DNA of 10,985 nucleotides from NCBI GenBank assembly GCA_934643435.1, contig CAKUCJ010000021.1:1-10985 (forward strand), in the 5' to 3' direction. The stretch is from an uncultured Collinsella sp. Lineage in GTDB: Bacteria; Actinomycetota; Coriobacteriia; Coriobacteriales; Coriobacteriaceae. Positions 6,165-10,985 of the stretch are shown piece by piece. The first letter of the stretch is position 1, and the number at the start of each line of letters is the position of its first letter. The position numbers and the translations under genes were made by a program. A model generated the notes under the pieces. It was not told the DNA's origin. It saw nothing but the letters and a program-made list of their open reading frames with translations, and ran no database searches.

Positions 6165-7292
6165 TTATGCAAACACAATCAAATTATCTCGATGGATCGC
6201 CGGCTTCTCGGCCAGGTCCGCGAGCAGGCGGTTGCTGGCAATCTGGTCCTGGCGGCGTCCGGCTGCAAGCTCCAGCACGTCCGAATCGGCCTCGGCGATA
6301 CCGCGGGCGACGACCATGCCGCTCGGGTCGCACACGTCGAGCACATCGCCCTCGGCAAACTCGCCATCGACCTGGCGAATGCCCACCGCAAGCAGGGACG
6401 AGCCACGGCTGACCAGCGCCTTCGCGGCACCCTCGTCAACCGTCACCGAGCCATGGGCCTTATCGCCCAGCGCAATCCACAGCTTGCGGGGTGCGATGTC
6501 CAAGCGCTCCGCCGGCGGATCGAACAGGGTGCCCACACTCTCGCCACGGGCAAGGCGCACCAGTGCATCGGGCTCCTCGCCCGAGCAAATCACGCTCTGA
6601 ATACCCGCGGTCATCAAAATGCGGCTCGCGCGGATCTTGGTGATCATGCCGCCCGTACCCACCGACGTCGACGAATCGCCCGCCGAGGCAATGATCGCAG
6701 CATCGATCTTGTGCACGACCGGGACAAACTCGGCCGTCGGGTCCTCATGCGGATTGGCAGTGTAGAGGCCGTCGATGTCCGAAAGCGTCACGCACAGGTC
6801 GGCCGAAACCAGGCAGCTCACGAGGGCCGCGAGCGTGTCGTTGTCGCCGAACTTGATCTCGTCGACGGTAACGGTGTCGTTCTCGTTGACGACCGGCACC
6901 ACGCCGAGCTCCACCAGGCGCAACAGGGCATCGCGCGCATGCAGGTAGGACGTGCGACGCGCCGTATCGTGGCGCGTAAGCAGCACGAGCGAGGTGAGCA
7001 GGTCGCGCGCATGGAACTCCTCGTCGTAGGCCGACGAGATGATGCACTGGCCGGCCGAAGCGCATGCCTGCAGGCTCGGCAGGTCACCGACCGGCTTGCG
7101 GTCGAAGCCCAGCACGGGATAGCCACAGGCAATGGCGCCGGAGCTCACCACGACCAAGCGCCAGCCGAGCTTGCGCAGGGCCGCGGCCTGATCGGCCAGG
7201 CCACCGATAAACGCGCGGTTGACCTTGCCGTCGGCGCCCACCACCGTGGACGAGCCGATCTTTACCACCATCGTTTTATAAGAAATCGTCAT
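6165..7292 (-). CDS. proB: Glutamate 5-kinase with C-terminal PUA domain
   Basis: First and feedback-controlled step of proline synthesis: ATP-dependent phosphorylation of glutamate to glutamyl-5-phosphate. The 375 residues comprise an amino-acid-kinase domain (1-265) and a PUA domain (about 268-365), the standard long ProB architecture. Motifs are VVKIGSST (9-16), VVSSGAIA (48-55), VNENDTV (135-141), KFGDNDTLAA (147-156), LSDIDGLYT (170-178) and GTGGMITKI (212-220). The start at 7292 gives a normal N-terminus, but no Shine-Dalgarno sequence is visible. The next ATG (residue 8) would begin directly at the first beta-strand and also lacks one. It lies 93 bases after pncB on the same strand, across a pair of alternative hairpins. 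It converges on the iminopeptidase-like gene. Confidence 0.97.
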   Translation of the reverse strand: MTISYKTMVVKIGSSTVVGADGKVNRAFIGGLADQAAALRKLGWRLVVVSSGAIACGYPVLGFDRKPVGDLPSLQACASAGQCIISSAYDEEFHARDLLTSLVLLTRHDTARRTSYLHARDALLRLVELGVVPVVNENDTVTVDEIKFGDNDTLAALVSCLVSADLCVTLSDIDGLYTANPHEDPTAEFVPVVHKIDAAIIASAGDSSTSVGTGGMITKIRASRILMTAGIQSVICSGEEPDALVRLARGESVGTLFDPPAERLDIAPRKLWIALGDKAHGSVTVDEGAAKALVSRGSSLLAVGIRQVDGEFAEGDVLDVCDPSGMVVARGIAEADSDVLELAAGRRQDQIASNRLLADLAEKPAIHRDNLIVFA

Positions 7293-7345
7293 ACGTCAAA
7301 CCAATCGAATGTCGAGCGTTCGGGCGAGCGGGGCAGCTGGTGCGG

Positions 7346-7392
7346 GACGGACGAAAATGATCCGTTTTCCTCCGTCGCATGCGGATCATTTT
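7346..7392 (-). promoter_or_regulatory. Mutually exclusive hairpins between pncB and proB
   Basis: Hairpin A spans 7346-7376: GACGGA/TCCGTC plus GAAAA/TTTTC arms, one internal mismatch and a 7-base loop. Hairpin B pairs AAAATGATCCG (7354-7364) with CGGATCATTTT (7382-7392), 11 perfect bases, using the loop and inner arm of A. They cannot form together. B overlaps the pncB stop codon (7386-7388), so ribosomes finishing pncB would block it. This could be an attenuator-like device, or a fourth repeat family serving as a partial terminator. Confidence 0.5.
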
Positions 7393-8891
7393 GCCCAGGG
7401 GAAGGCGGACGCCGCGGCCATGTTCTTGCGCACGAGCTCGTCGCGCACCTGGGCCAGGCCCTGCTCCATACCCACCACGTAGGTCTGCGGATACAGGAAA
7501 CGCTTGTAGGCAGCATCCAGACGGTCGAGCGCCCAGGCGCAGCGGTCGCGCGCGTCCTCGATGCTCTCGCGCGGCGCCACGGCGCTGCCGTCGCGCACGA
7601 TCGGCACCAGCAGCTCACGATACTCGAGCTCGGAGACATTGGTCACCAGGGCGGCATCGTTCACGGCCACAAGCGTGTTCCCGCGCGCGGCGCCCTCTCC
7701 CGCCAGATGGTCCTCGTCATAGATCATGTCGCAGACAGGACCACCAAAGCCGTCGTAATAGCGACGCACGCGCTGCACGCCGGGAATGGTGCGCTTGTAG
7801 GGCTGCTCGGAGAGCTTAACCACCGGCGTCCACGGGTCCTCCTCGCTCGCACGGCGGGCCGAAAGCTTGTACACGCCGCCCAGCGCCGGCTGATCGTAGC
7901 AGGTCGCGAGCTTGGTGCCCACGCCAAAGCTGTCGATGGGCGCGCCCTGGTCGAGCAGCGACTGAATCGTGTACTCGTCCAGATCGTTGGAGACCGAGAT
8001 CCCCACATAGGGCAGACCCTCAGCATCAAAACGGCCACGAACATACTTGGAGAGCTTGGCCAAGTCGCCCGAATCAATACGGATGGCCGACAGGTGCTCG
8101 CCCGCCGCCTCCATCTCCTTGGCGACCGTAATGGCGTGCTCGCAGCCCTCTCGCACATCGTACGTGTCGATGAGCAGCGTGCAGTTCTTGGGGCTCGACT
8201 TGGCAAACGCACGGAAGGCCTCGAGCTCGGAATCGAAGCTCATCACCCAGCTGTGCGCGTGCGTGCCAAAGACGGGAATGCCGTAGCGGCGCCCGGCCAG
8301 CACGTTGGACGTGGACGAGCAGCCCGCCACGTAGCTTGCGCGCGCAACGGCCAGGCCGCCATCGGGACCCTGGGCGCGGCGCAGGCCGAACTCGGCGACG
8401 GGGCGACCATCGGCCGCCAGCACCACGCGCGCCGTCTTGGTGGCGACAAGCGTCTGGAAGCCAACGATATTGAGCAGCGCGGTCTCAAGCAGCTGGCACT
8501 CCAGCGCGGGGCCGGTCACACGCACCATGGGCTCGCGCGGAAAGACGAGCTCGCCCTCGGGCACGGCATCGATGTTCACGTGCGCGCGGAAGTTGCGCAG
8601 GTAGTCGAGGAACGCGGGCTTGAACATCGCGCCGCCGGCTGGGGCCTCAAGCGACGCAAGGTAGTCGATGTCCTCGGGCGTAAAGCGCAGGTTCTCGACC
8701 AGCTCGGGCAGCTCGGCGGTACCGCACATGACGGCGTACGCGCTGCCAAAGGGATGGTCGCGGTAAAACGCCGTAAAACAACCCTGCTCATTGGCCTTGC
8801 CGCTCTCCCACAGGCCCTGGGCCATAGTGAGCTCGTACAGATCGGTGAGCATTGCGATGTCGGTGGGATGCGAGATGTCGGTCAAAGCCAT
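7386..8891 (-). CDS. pncB: Nicotinate phosphoribosyltransferase
   Basis: Salvages nicotinate for NAD synthesis by joining it to phosphoribosyl pyrophosphate, with ATP hydrolysis, to give nicotinate mononucleotide. The 501-residue length fits the long bacterial and eukaryotic-like NAPRTase group. Landmarks are MLTDLYELTMAQG (14-26), the conserved FGTHAHSWVMSF (208-219) with the expected phosphohistidine among His211/His213, LLIDTYD, AIRIDSGDL and FGVGTKLAT in the phosphoribosyl-binding barrel. The start at 8891 is preceded by GAAAGG about 8 bases upstream. It follows the small membrane-anchored protein by 82 bases with no clear terminator and precedes proB by 93 bases, so co-transcription is likely. 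No abnormality is seen. NAD and proline synthesis share no direct step, so the linkage with proB looks positional. Confidence 0.96.
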   Translation of the reverse strand: MALTDISHPTDIAMLTDLYELTMAQGLWESGKANEQGCFTAFYRDHPFGSAYAVMCGTAELPELVENLRFTPEDIDYLASLEAPAGGAMFKPAFLDYLRNFRAHVNIDAVPEGELVFPREPMVRVTGPALECQLLETALLNIVGFQTLVATKTARVVLAADGRPVAEFGLRRAQGPDGGLAVARASYVAGCSSTSNVLAGRRYGIPVFGTHAHSWVMSFDSELEAFRAFAKSSPKNCTLLIDTYDVREGCEHAITVAKEMEAAGEHLSAIRIDSGDLAKLSKYVRGRFDAEGLPYVGISVSNDLDEYTIQSLLDQGAPIDSFGVGTKLATCYDQPALGGVYKLSARRASEEDPWTPVVKLSEQPYKRTIPGVQRVRRYYDGFGGPVCDMIYDEDHLAGEGAARGNTLVAVNDAALVTNVSELEYRELLVPIVRDGSAVAPRESIEDARDRCAWALDRLDAAYKRFLYPQTYVVGMEQGLAQVRDELVRKNMAAASAFPWAK

Positions 8892-8973
8892 GGGGCGACC
8901 TTTCGGATGCGTTGTGCAGAGGTTGAGGGTTGGGCGGAGCGGGCGTGCGGGCGTGGCGCCCGGCGTGAATCGG

Positions 8974-9420
8974 CTAGCGCAGGCCCATGCTGGTCAGGAT
9001 CGTGTAGCCCATAAAGACGACAAAGGCAATAAGGGCAAGGACGATGATGATCTTTTGAGCCGGAGCCATGCCCGGGATCTCGTTCTCGCCCGTAGGCTCC
9101 TTGGAGGTGACCATGCGCTGGGCAAAGGTCATCTCGTCGCGGCTCAGCTTGGGCTCGGCAGGCTTGGGGCGAGCGGCTTTTTTGGGCTGAGGCTTGAACG
9201 CAGCGGGCGCGGGCTTCGCAGCGGCGGGCTTGGGCGCAGGTGCGGGCGCGGGCTTCGCAGCGGCCTCCTCGGCCTTCGCGCGCTCGGCACGCAGGGCAGC
9301 AAGCTCCTCACGCTCGCGACGGGCCTCTTCTTGGGCCTCGCGGCGGGCCTTCTCGGCGCGGAGCTCTTCCAACTCGGCGCGCTCCTCGGCAGACAGTGGT
9401 TGGGACTCAAGCTCGGCCAT
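8974..9420 (-). CDS. Small coiled-coil, Pro/Ala/Lys-rich, tail-anchored protein of unknown function
   Basis: I do not recognise a named family. The 148-residue protein has three visible parts. Residues 8-55 form an Arg/Glu/Ala-rich stretch expected to be a long charged helix or coiled coil. Residues 56-92 form a Lys/Pro/Ala linker with repeated KPAP and KPAA units. Residues 93-122 lead to one hydrophobic segment (about 123-146, KIIIVLALIAFVVFMGYTIL) ending only a few residues before the C-terminus. There is no N-terminal signal peptide, so a tail-anchored protein with its bulk in the cytoplasm is the simplest topology. The start at 9420 has AGAAAGGG 7 bases upstream; a longer in-frame reading to 9606 would pass through the tRNA and is rejected. 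Only about 20 bases separate it from a terminator hairpin after tRNA-Ala. Codon bias along 148 residues supports a real gene. Confidence 0.75.
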   Translation of the reverse strand: MAELESQPLSAEERAELEELRAEKARREAQEEARREREELAALRAERAKAEEAAAKPAPAPAPKPAAAKPAPAAFKPQPKKAARPKPAEPKLSRDEMTFAQRMVTSKEPTGENEIPGMAPAQKIIIVLALIAFVVFMGYTILTSMGLR

Positions 9421-9439
9421 GGTACAGCCCTTTCTTTTT

Positions 9440-9471
9440 AAAAAAAGCCGCCGACACAATGTCAGCGGCTT
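9440..9471 (-). terminator. Intrinsic terminator after tRNA-Ala, directly before the small protein gene
   Basis: On the minus strand AAGCCGCTGACA and TGTCGGCGGCTT (9460-9471 and 9445-9456) pair over 12 positions with one G-U wobble and a 3-base loop, followed by a U-run. The wobble becomes an A-C mismatch on the other strand, so it is directional for minus transcription. It ends only 20 bases before the next start codon, leaving no room for a separate downstream promoter. Confidence 0.85.
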
Positions 9472-9485
9472 ATCAAATCCAAGGG

Positions 9486-9558
9486 TGGAGACGAAGGGAG
9501 TCGAACCCTCGGCCTCTGCCATGCGACGGCAGCGCTCTCCCAACTGAGCTACGTCCCC
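9486..9558 (-). tRNA. tRNA-Ala (anticodon CGC)
   Basis: The 73-base cloverleaf reads GGGGACG in the acceptor stem, GCTC/GAGC in the D arm, CTGCC/GGCAG around the loop GTCGCAT (anticodon CGC, codon GCG), and GAGGG-TTCGACT-CCCTT in the T arm, with CGTCTCC closing the acceptor. The G3-U70 pair that marks alanine tRNAs is present. The discriminator is A. The following bases are CCC rather than CCA, so CCA must be added after transcription. Confidence 0.97.
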
Positions 9559-9571
9559 AGGACAAGTTGAT

Positions 9572-9599
9572 ATTTTACCTACGGCTCGCCAACTGTCAA
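9572..9599 (-). promoter_or_regulatory. Strong promoter of tRNA-Ala
   Basis: On the minus strand a perfect TTGACA (9594-9599) and TAAAAT (9572-9577, five of six) are separated by 16 bases. The tRNA begins 13 bases past the -10 box, a normal distance. It probably also supplies read-through transcription for the downstream small protein gene, pncB and possibly proB. Confidence 0.85.
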
Positions 9600-9615
9600 C
9601 GCCCAATAACCAGTC

Positions 9616-9633
9616 TTTTTGGGACGGGGCTTA
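9616..9633. repeat. Half-site remnant of the GGGACGGGG repeat
   Basis: TTTTTGGGACGGGGCTTA matches the arm of the long hairpin 48 bases to the right (TTTTTCTGGGACGGGGATTA at 9671-9690), apart from a 2-base gap and one substitution. It has no paired partner nearby, so it looks like a single or decayed REP-like unit. Confidence 0.5.
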
Positions 9634-9663
9634 TTTGACTACTTTTTCGCGCGACCAATCAAC

Positions 9664-9745
9664 CCGATGATTTTTCTGGGACGGGGATTAAATAATCATT
9701 AGGTACACAATGATTATTTAATCCCCGTCCCAGAAAAATCATCGG
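9664..9745. repeat. Very long perfect inverted repeat, family 4 (37-base arms)
   Basis: Arms at 9664-9700 and 9709-9745 are exact complements over 37 bases with the 8-base loop AGGTACAC. The arm includes TTTTTCTGGGACGGGG followed by ATTAAATAATCATT, so the GC-rich core is bounded by A/T runs. It begins 8 bases after the stop of the radical SAM gene and may act as its terminator. The perfection of the arms indicates a mobile or recently duplicated element rather than an ordinary terminator. Confidence 0.92.
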
Positions 9746-9753
9746 CGAACGCA

Positions 9754-10692
9754 CTACTTTGCGCTGGTGAGGACGCCGGTGGTGTCGAACGCTGGGGTGA
9801 AGCTCTCGTCCACTGCGCCGCCTTCTTGCCAGAACATCGTCGTAAAGCCCAAATCGTCAGCATGGTCGAGCACCTGCTCGTACTCTTCGCGCGTCACAGC
9901 GCGTGCAAGGTCGCCGCCCTGCTCGCGCATGAGTGCATTAGGCGTGTACTGGTTCATGACCGAGATCGGCACGTCGCCCACCGTCTGCCACACCAGGTCC
10001 AGTACGCGGCACGAATCGTCCGCATGCCCCGGCAGCACCAGATGGCGCACGATGATACCGCGCTTCATAAGGCCATCATCGTCCACCAACTCTCCCCCGC
10101 GACGTTCGACCTCTTGCGCCATCTGCGCCAGGCCCGACACGGCAACGCGTGGGTAATCCTTAATATGAGACAGCGTCTGCGCAAGCTCGGCATCGGCATA
10201 CTTAAAGTCGGTGAGCCACACATCCACCAGGTCGCCCAACGCGGCCACGGCACTCGCCCGCTCATAGCCGCTCGTGTTGTAGACGATGGGAATGGTCAGA
10301 CCGCGCCCCCGCGCTGCGGCAATCGCAGCCGGCAGCAGGTGCGCGTAGTGCGTCGCCGTCACCAGATTGATGTTGTTGGCGCCCTGGTCCTGCAGCTCCA
10401 GCATAATCTCGACCAGACGCTCGGGCGAAATCTCAAGACCGAAATTGCCCGTCGAGATCTCGTGGTTTTGGCAGTAAACGCACTTGAGCGAACAGCCGCT
10501 AAAGAAGATCGTTCCCGAGCCGGCCTCGCCCGAGATGGGCGGCTCCTCCCACATGTGAAGCGCCGCGCGGGCCACCTTGAGCGTGTCGTCGGCGCCGCAC
10601 ACACCGCGCGCGCCCTCATCGCGCGCCGCACCGCAACGGCGCGGACACAAATGGCAGGCGGGCGAAAAAAGTTCGGTCAACGACGTCGACAT
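9754..10692 (-). CDS. Radical SAM protein, PflA-like (COG1313 type, PflX-like)
   Basis: This 312-residue enzyme carries the radical SAM cluster motif CSLKCVYC (Cys67, Cys71, Cys74), which binds a 4Fe-4S cluster and S-adenosylmethionine. An N-terminal cysteine set, CHLCPRRCGAARDEGARGVCGA (Cys13, 16, 20, 32), typical of COG1313 proteins related to pyruvate formate-lyase activating enzyme, probably holds another metal site. Further marks are FSGC before the cluster, NLVTATHYA, YNTSGYE, LTDFKY, RHLVLPGH and MNQYTP. I chose ATG 10692, with GGAG 9 bases upstream; a TTG at 10707 would add five residues without a binding site. No glycyl-radical enzyme is adjacent, so its substrate is unknown, and it may activate or modify a partner encoded elsewhere. 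A candidate TTGACA promoter lies about 100 bases upstream. Confidence 0.9.
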   Translation of the reverse strand: MSTSLTELFSPACHLCPRRCGAARDEGARGVCGADDTLKVARAALHMWEEPPISGEAGSGTIFFSGCSLKCVYCQNHEISTGNFGLEISPERLVEIMLELQDQGANNINLVTATHYAHLLPAAIAAARGRGLTIPIVYNTSGYERASAVAALGDLVDVWLTDFKYADAELAQTLSHIKDYPRVAVSGLAQMAQEVERRGGELVDDDGLMKRGIIVRHLVLPGHADDSCRVLDLVWQTVGDVPISVMNQYTPNALMREQGGDLARAVTREEYEQVLDHADDLGFTTMFWQEGGAVDESFTPAFDTTGVLTSAK

Positions 10693-10734
10693 GAAACCAT
10701 GCTCCAAAACAACGATTTAGCAGCTCAAACGTAA

Positions 10735-10765
10735 AGGCTTGGACCGTGCAGGCGACTCCAAGCCT
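10735..10765 (-). promoter_or_regulatory. Hairpin in the leader of the radical SAM gene
   Basis: AGGCTTGGA (10735-10743) and TCCAAGCCT (10757-10765) form a perfect 9-base stem with a 13-base loop, ending 42 bases before the start codon. On the minus strand it is followed by only three T residues, so it is at best a weak terminator. It may be a leader regulatory structure. I do not recognise a riboswitch class. Confidence 0.35.
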
Positions 10766-10776
10766 AAGGCGCCGTA

Positions 10777-10805
10777 ATCGTCCGACACGATTTTTGTAAT
10801 GTCAA
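10777..10805 (-). promoter_or_regulatory. Candidate promoter of the radical SAM gene
   Basis: A perfect TTGACA on the minus strand (10800-10805) is followed after 17 bases by GACGAT (10777-10782), a weak -10 with three of six matches. The predicted start near 10770 would place the 10735-10765 hairpin in the leader. Confidence 0.35.
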
Positions 10806-10830
10806 GACTGGAATCGACAAAGTGCCGCTT

Positions 10831-10836
10831 TATGAT
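10831..10836 (+). promoter_or_regulatory. Candidate -10 box for the right-edge RNA gene
   Basis: TATGAT matches TATAAT at five of six positions and would direct initiation near 10843. No good -35 element is seen at the proper distance. Confidence 0.4.
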
Positions 10837-10842
10837 GTAGGT

Positions 10843-10985
10843 ATTCCGCCCCCCGCGGAGCAACTGGGTGAACCGTCGCGTTTATTTAGGGAGCCCACAC
10901 AGTCGTACCTAGTACAGGTATCCTTCGTTGTTAAGGACGCTGGAACGGTCGATGAGGGCACCCACCTGTTTTAGGTGGGTTCATT
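10843..10985 (+). ncRNA. ssrS: Probable 6S-like RNA, partial (runs off right edge)
   Basis: No open reading frame fits the last 140 bases, yet they are rich in structure. The stretch ends with the hairpin ACCCACCT-GTTTT-AGGTGGGT followed by TCATT. This resembles the small 3'-side hairpin in the central bubble of 6S RNAs, where E. coli has CACCTTGAACC paired with GGGTTCAAGG. A CCGCGGAGC near 10852-10860 and GTGAACC near 10870-10876, able to pair with GGTTCAT at the far end, fit a long closing helix. 6S RNA imitates an open promoter and sequesters housekeeping RNA polymerase. The identification rests on remembered structural resemblance and the 3' end is missing, so another structured RNA or leader remains possible. 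The start is set by the -10 at 10831-10836. Confidence 0.5.

Noticed and set aside
6138..9014. A 958-codon open frame on the plus strand
   Set aside because: It is antisense to proB and pncB, both of which carry clear family motifs. Its translation is His/Arg/Ala-rich without recognisable domains, as expected for the mirror frame of GC-rich genes.
9421..9606. N-terminal extension of the small tail-anchored protein up to 9606
   Set aside because: It would translate through the tRNA-Ala gene and its terminator. The ATG at 9420 has a good ribosome binding site.
10776..10795. AATCGT/ACGATT stem followed by five T residues as a plus-strand terminator
   Set aside because: It has only six pairs, is AT-rich, and no plus-strand gene lies upstream that needs terminating.

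Overview
The window comes from a high-GC bacterium and looks like an ordinary chromosomal segment from a Coriobacteriia relative, most likely Collinsella or a close genus. The basis is the GC-rich third codon positions, AAGGAG-type ribosome binding sites, a CarD-family RNA polymerase binder, a tRNA without an encoded CCA, and dense GGGAC-containing hairpin repeats between genes. The genus assignment is inference from style and recalled sequence flavour, not from a database search.

Layout. Bases 1-599 hold the N-terminal third of arginyl-tRNA synthetase (minus strand). A 342-base divergent intergenic region follows, with candidate promoters and a cluster of TGCATAA motifs, then a CarD-like regulator and an HD-domain phosphohydrolase (both plus), each ending in a copy of the same perfect hairpin repeat. 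A REP-associated tyrosine transposase (RAYT, minus) comes next, and a third, inverted copy of the repeat separates it from proA (minus). A proline-iminopeptidase-like alpha/beta hydrolase (plus) lies between proA and proB. The gap between the hydrolase and proB carries two further repeat types.

ProB, pncB and a small tail-anchored coiled-coil protein follow on the minus strand, apparently transcribed in the order tRNA-Ala(CGC), small protein, pncB, proB. The tRNA has a strong promoter and a terminator-like hairpin directly before the small protein gene. Beyond the tRNA are a 37-bp perfect inverted repeat, an orphan radical SAM protein of the PflA-like COG1313 type (minus), and, running off the right edge on the plus strand, what is probably the first part of a 6S-like RNA.

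Functions. ProB and ProA are the first two enzymes of proline synthesis from glutamate. The gene between them may release proline from peptides, so the block could be a small proline-supply neighbourhood. PncB salvages nicotinate for NAD. The other genes are housekeeping or regulatory.

The most interesting layer is the repeats. At least four hairpin families sit in intergenic gaps, most share a GGGAC/GTCCC core, and a RAYT lies between two opposed copies of one of them. This looks like a REP/REPIN-RAYT system whose elements double as transcription terminators. I saw no CRISPR array, phage, toxin-antitoxin pair or defence island.
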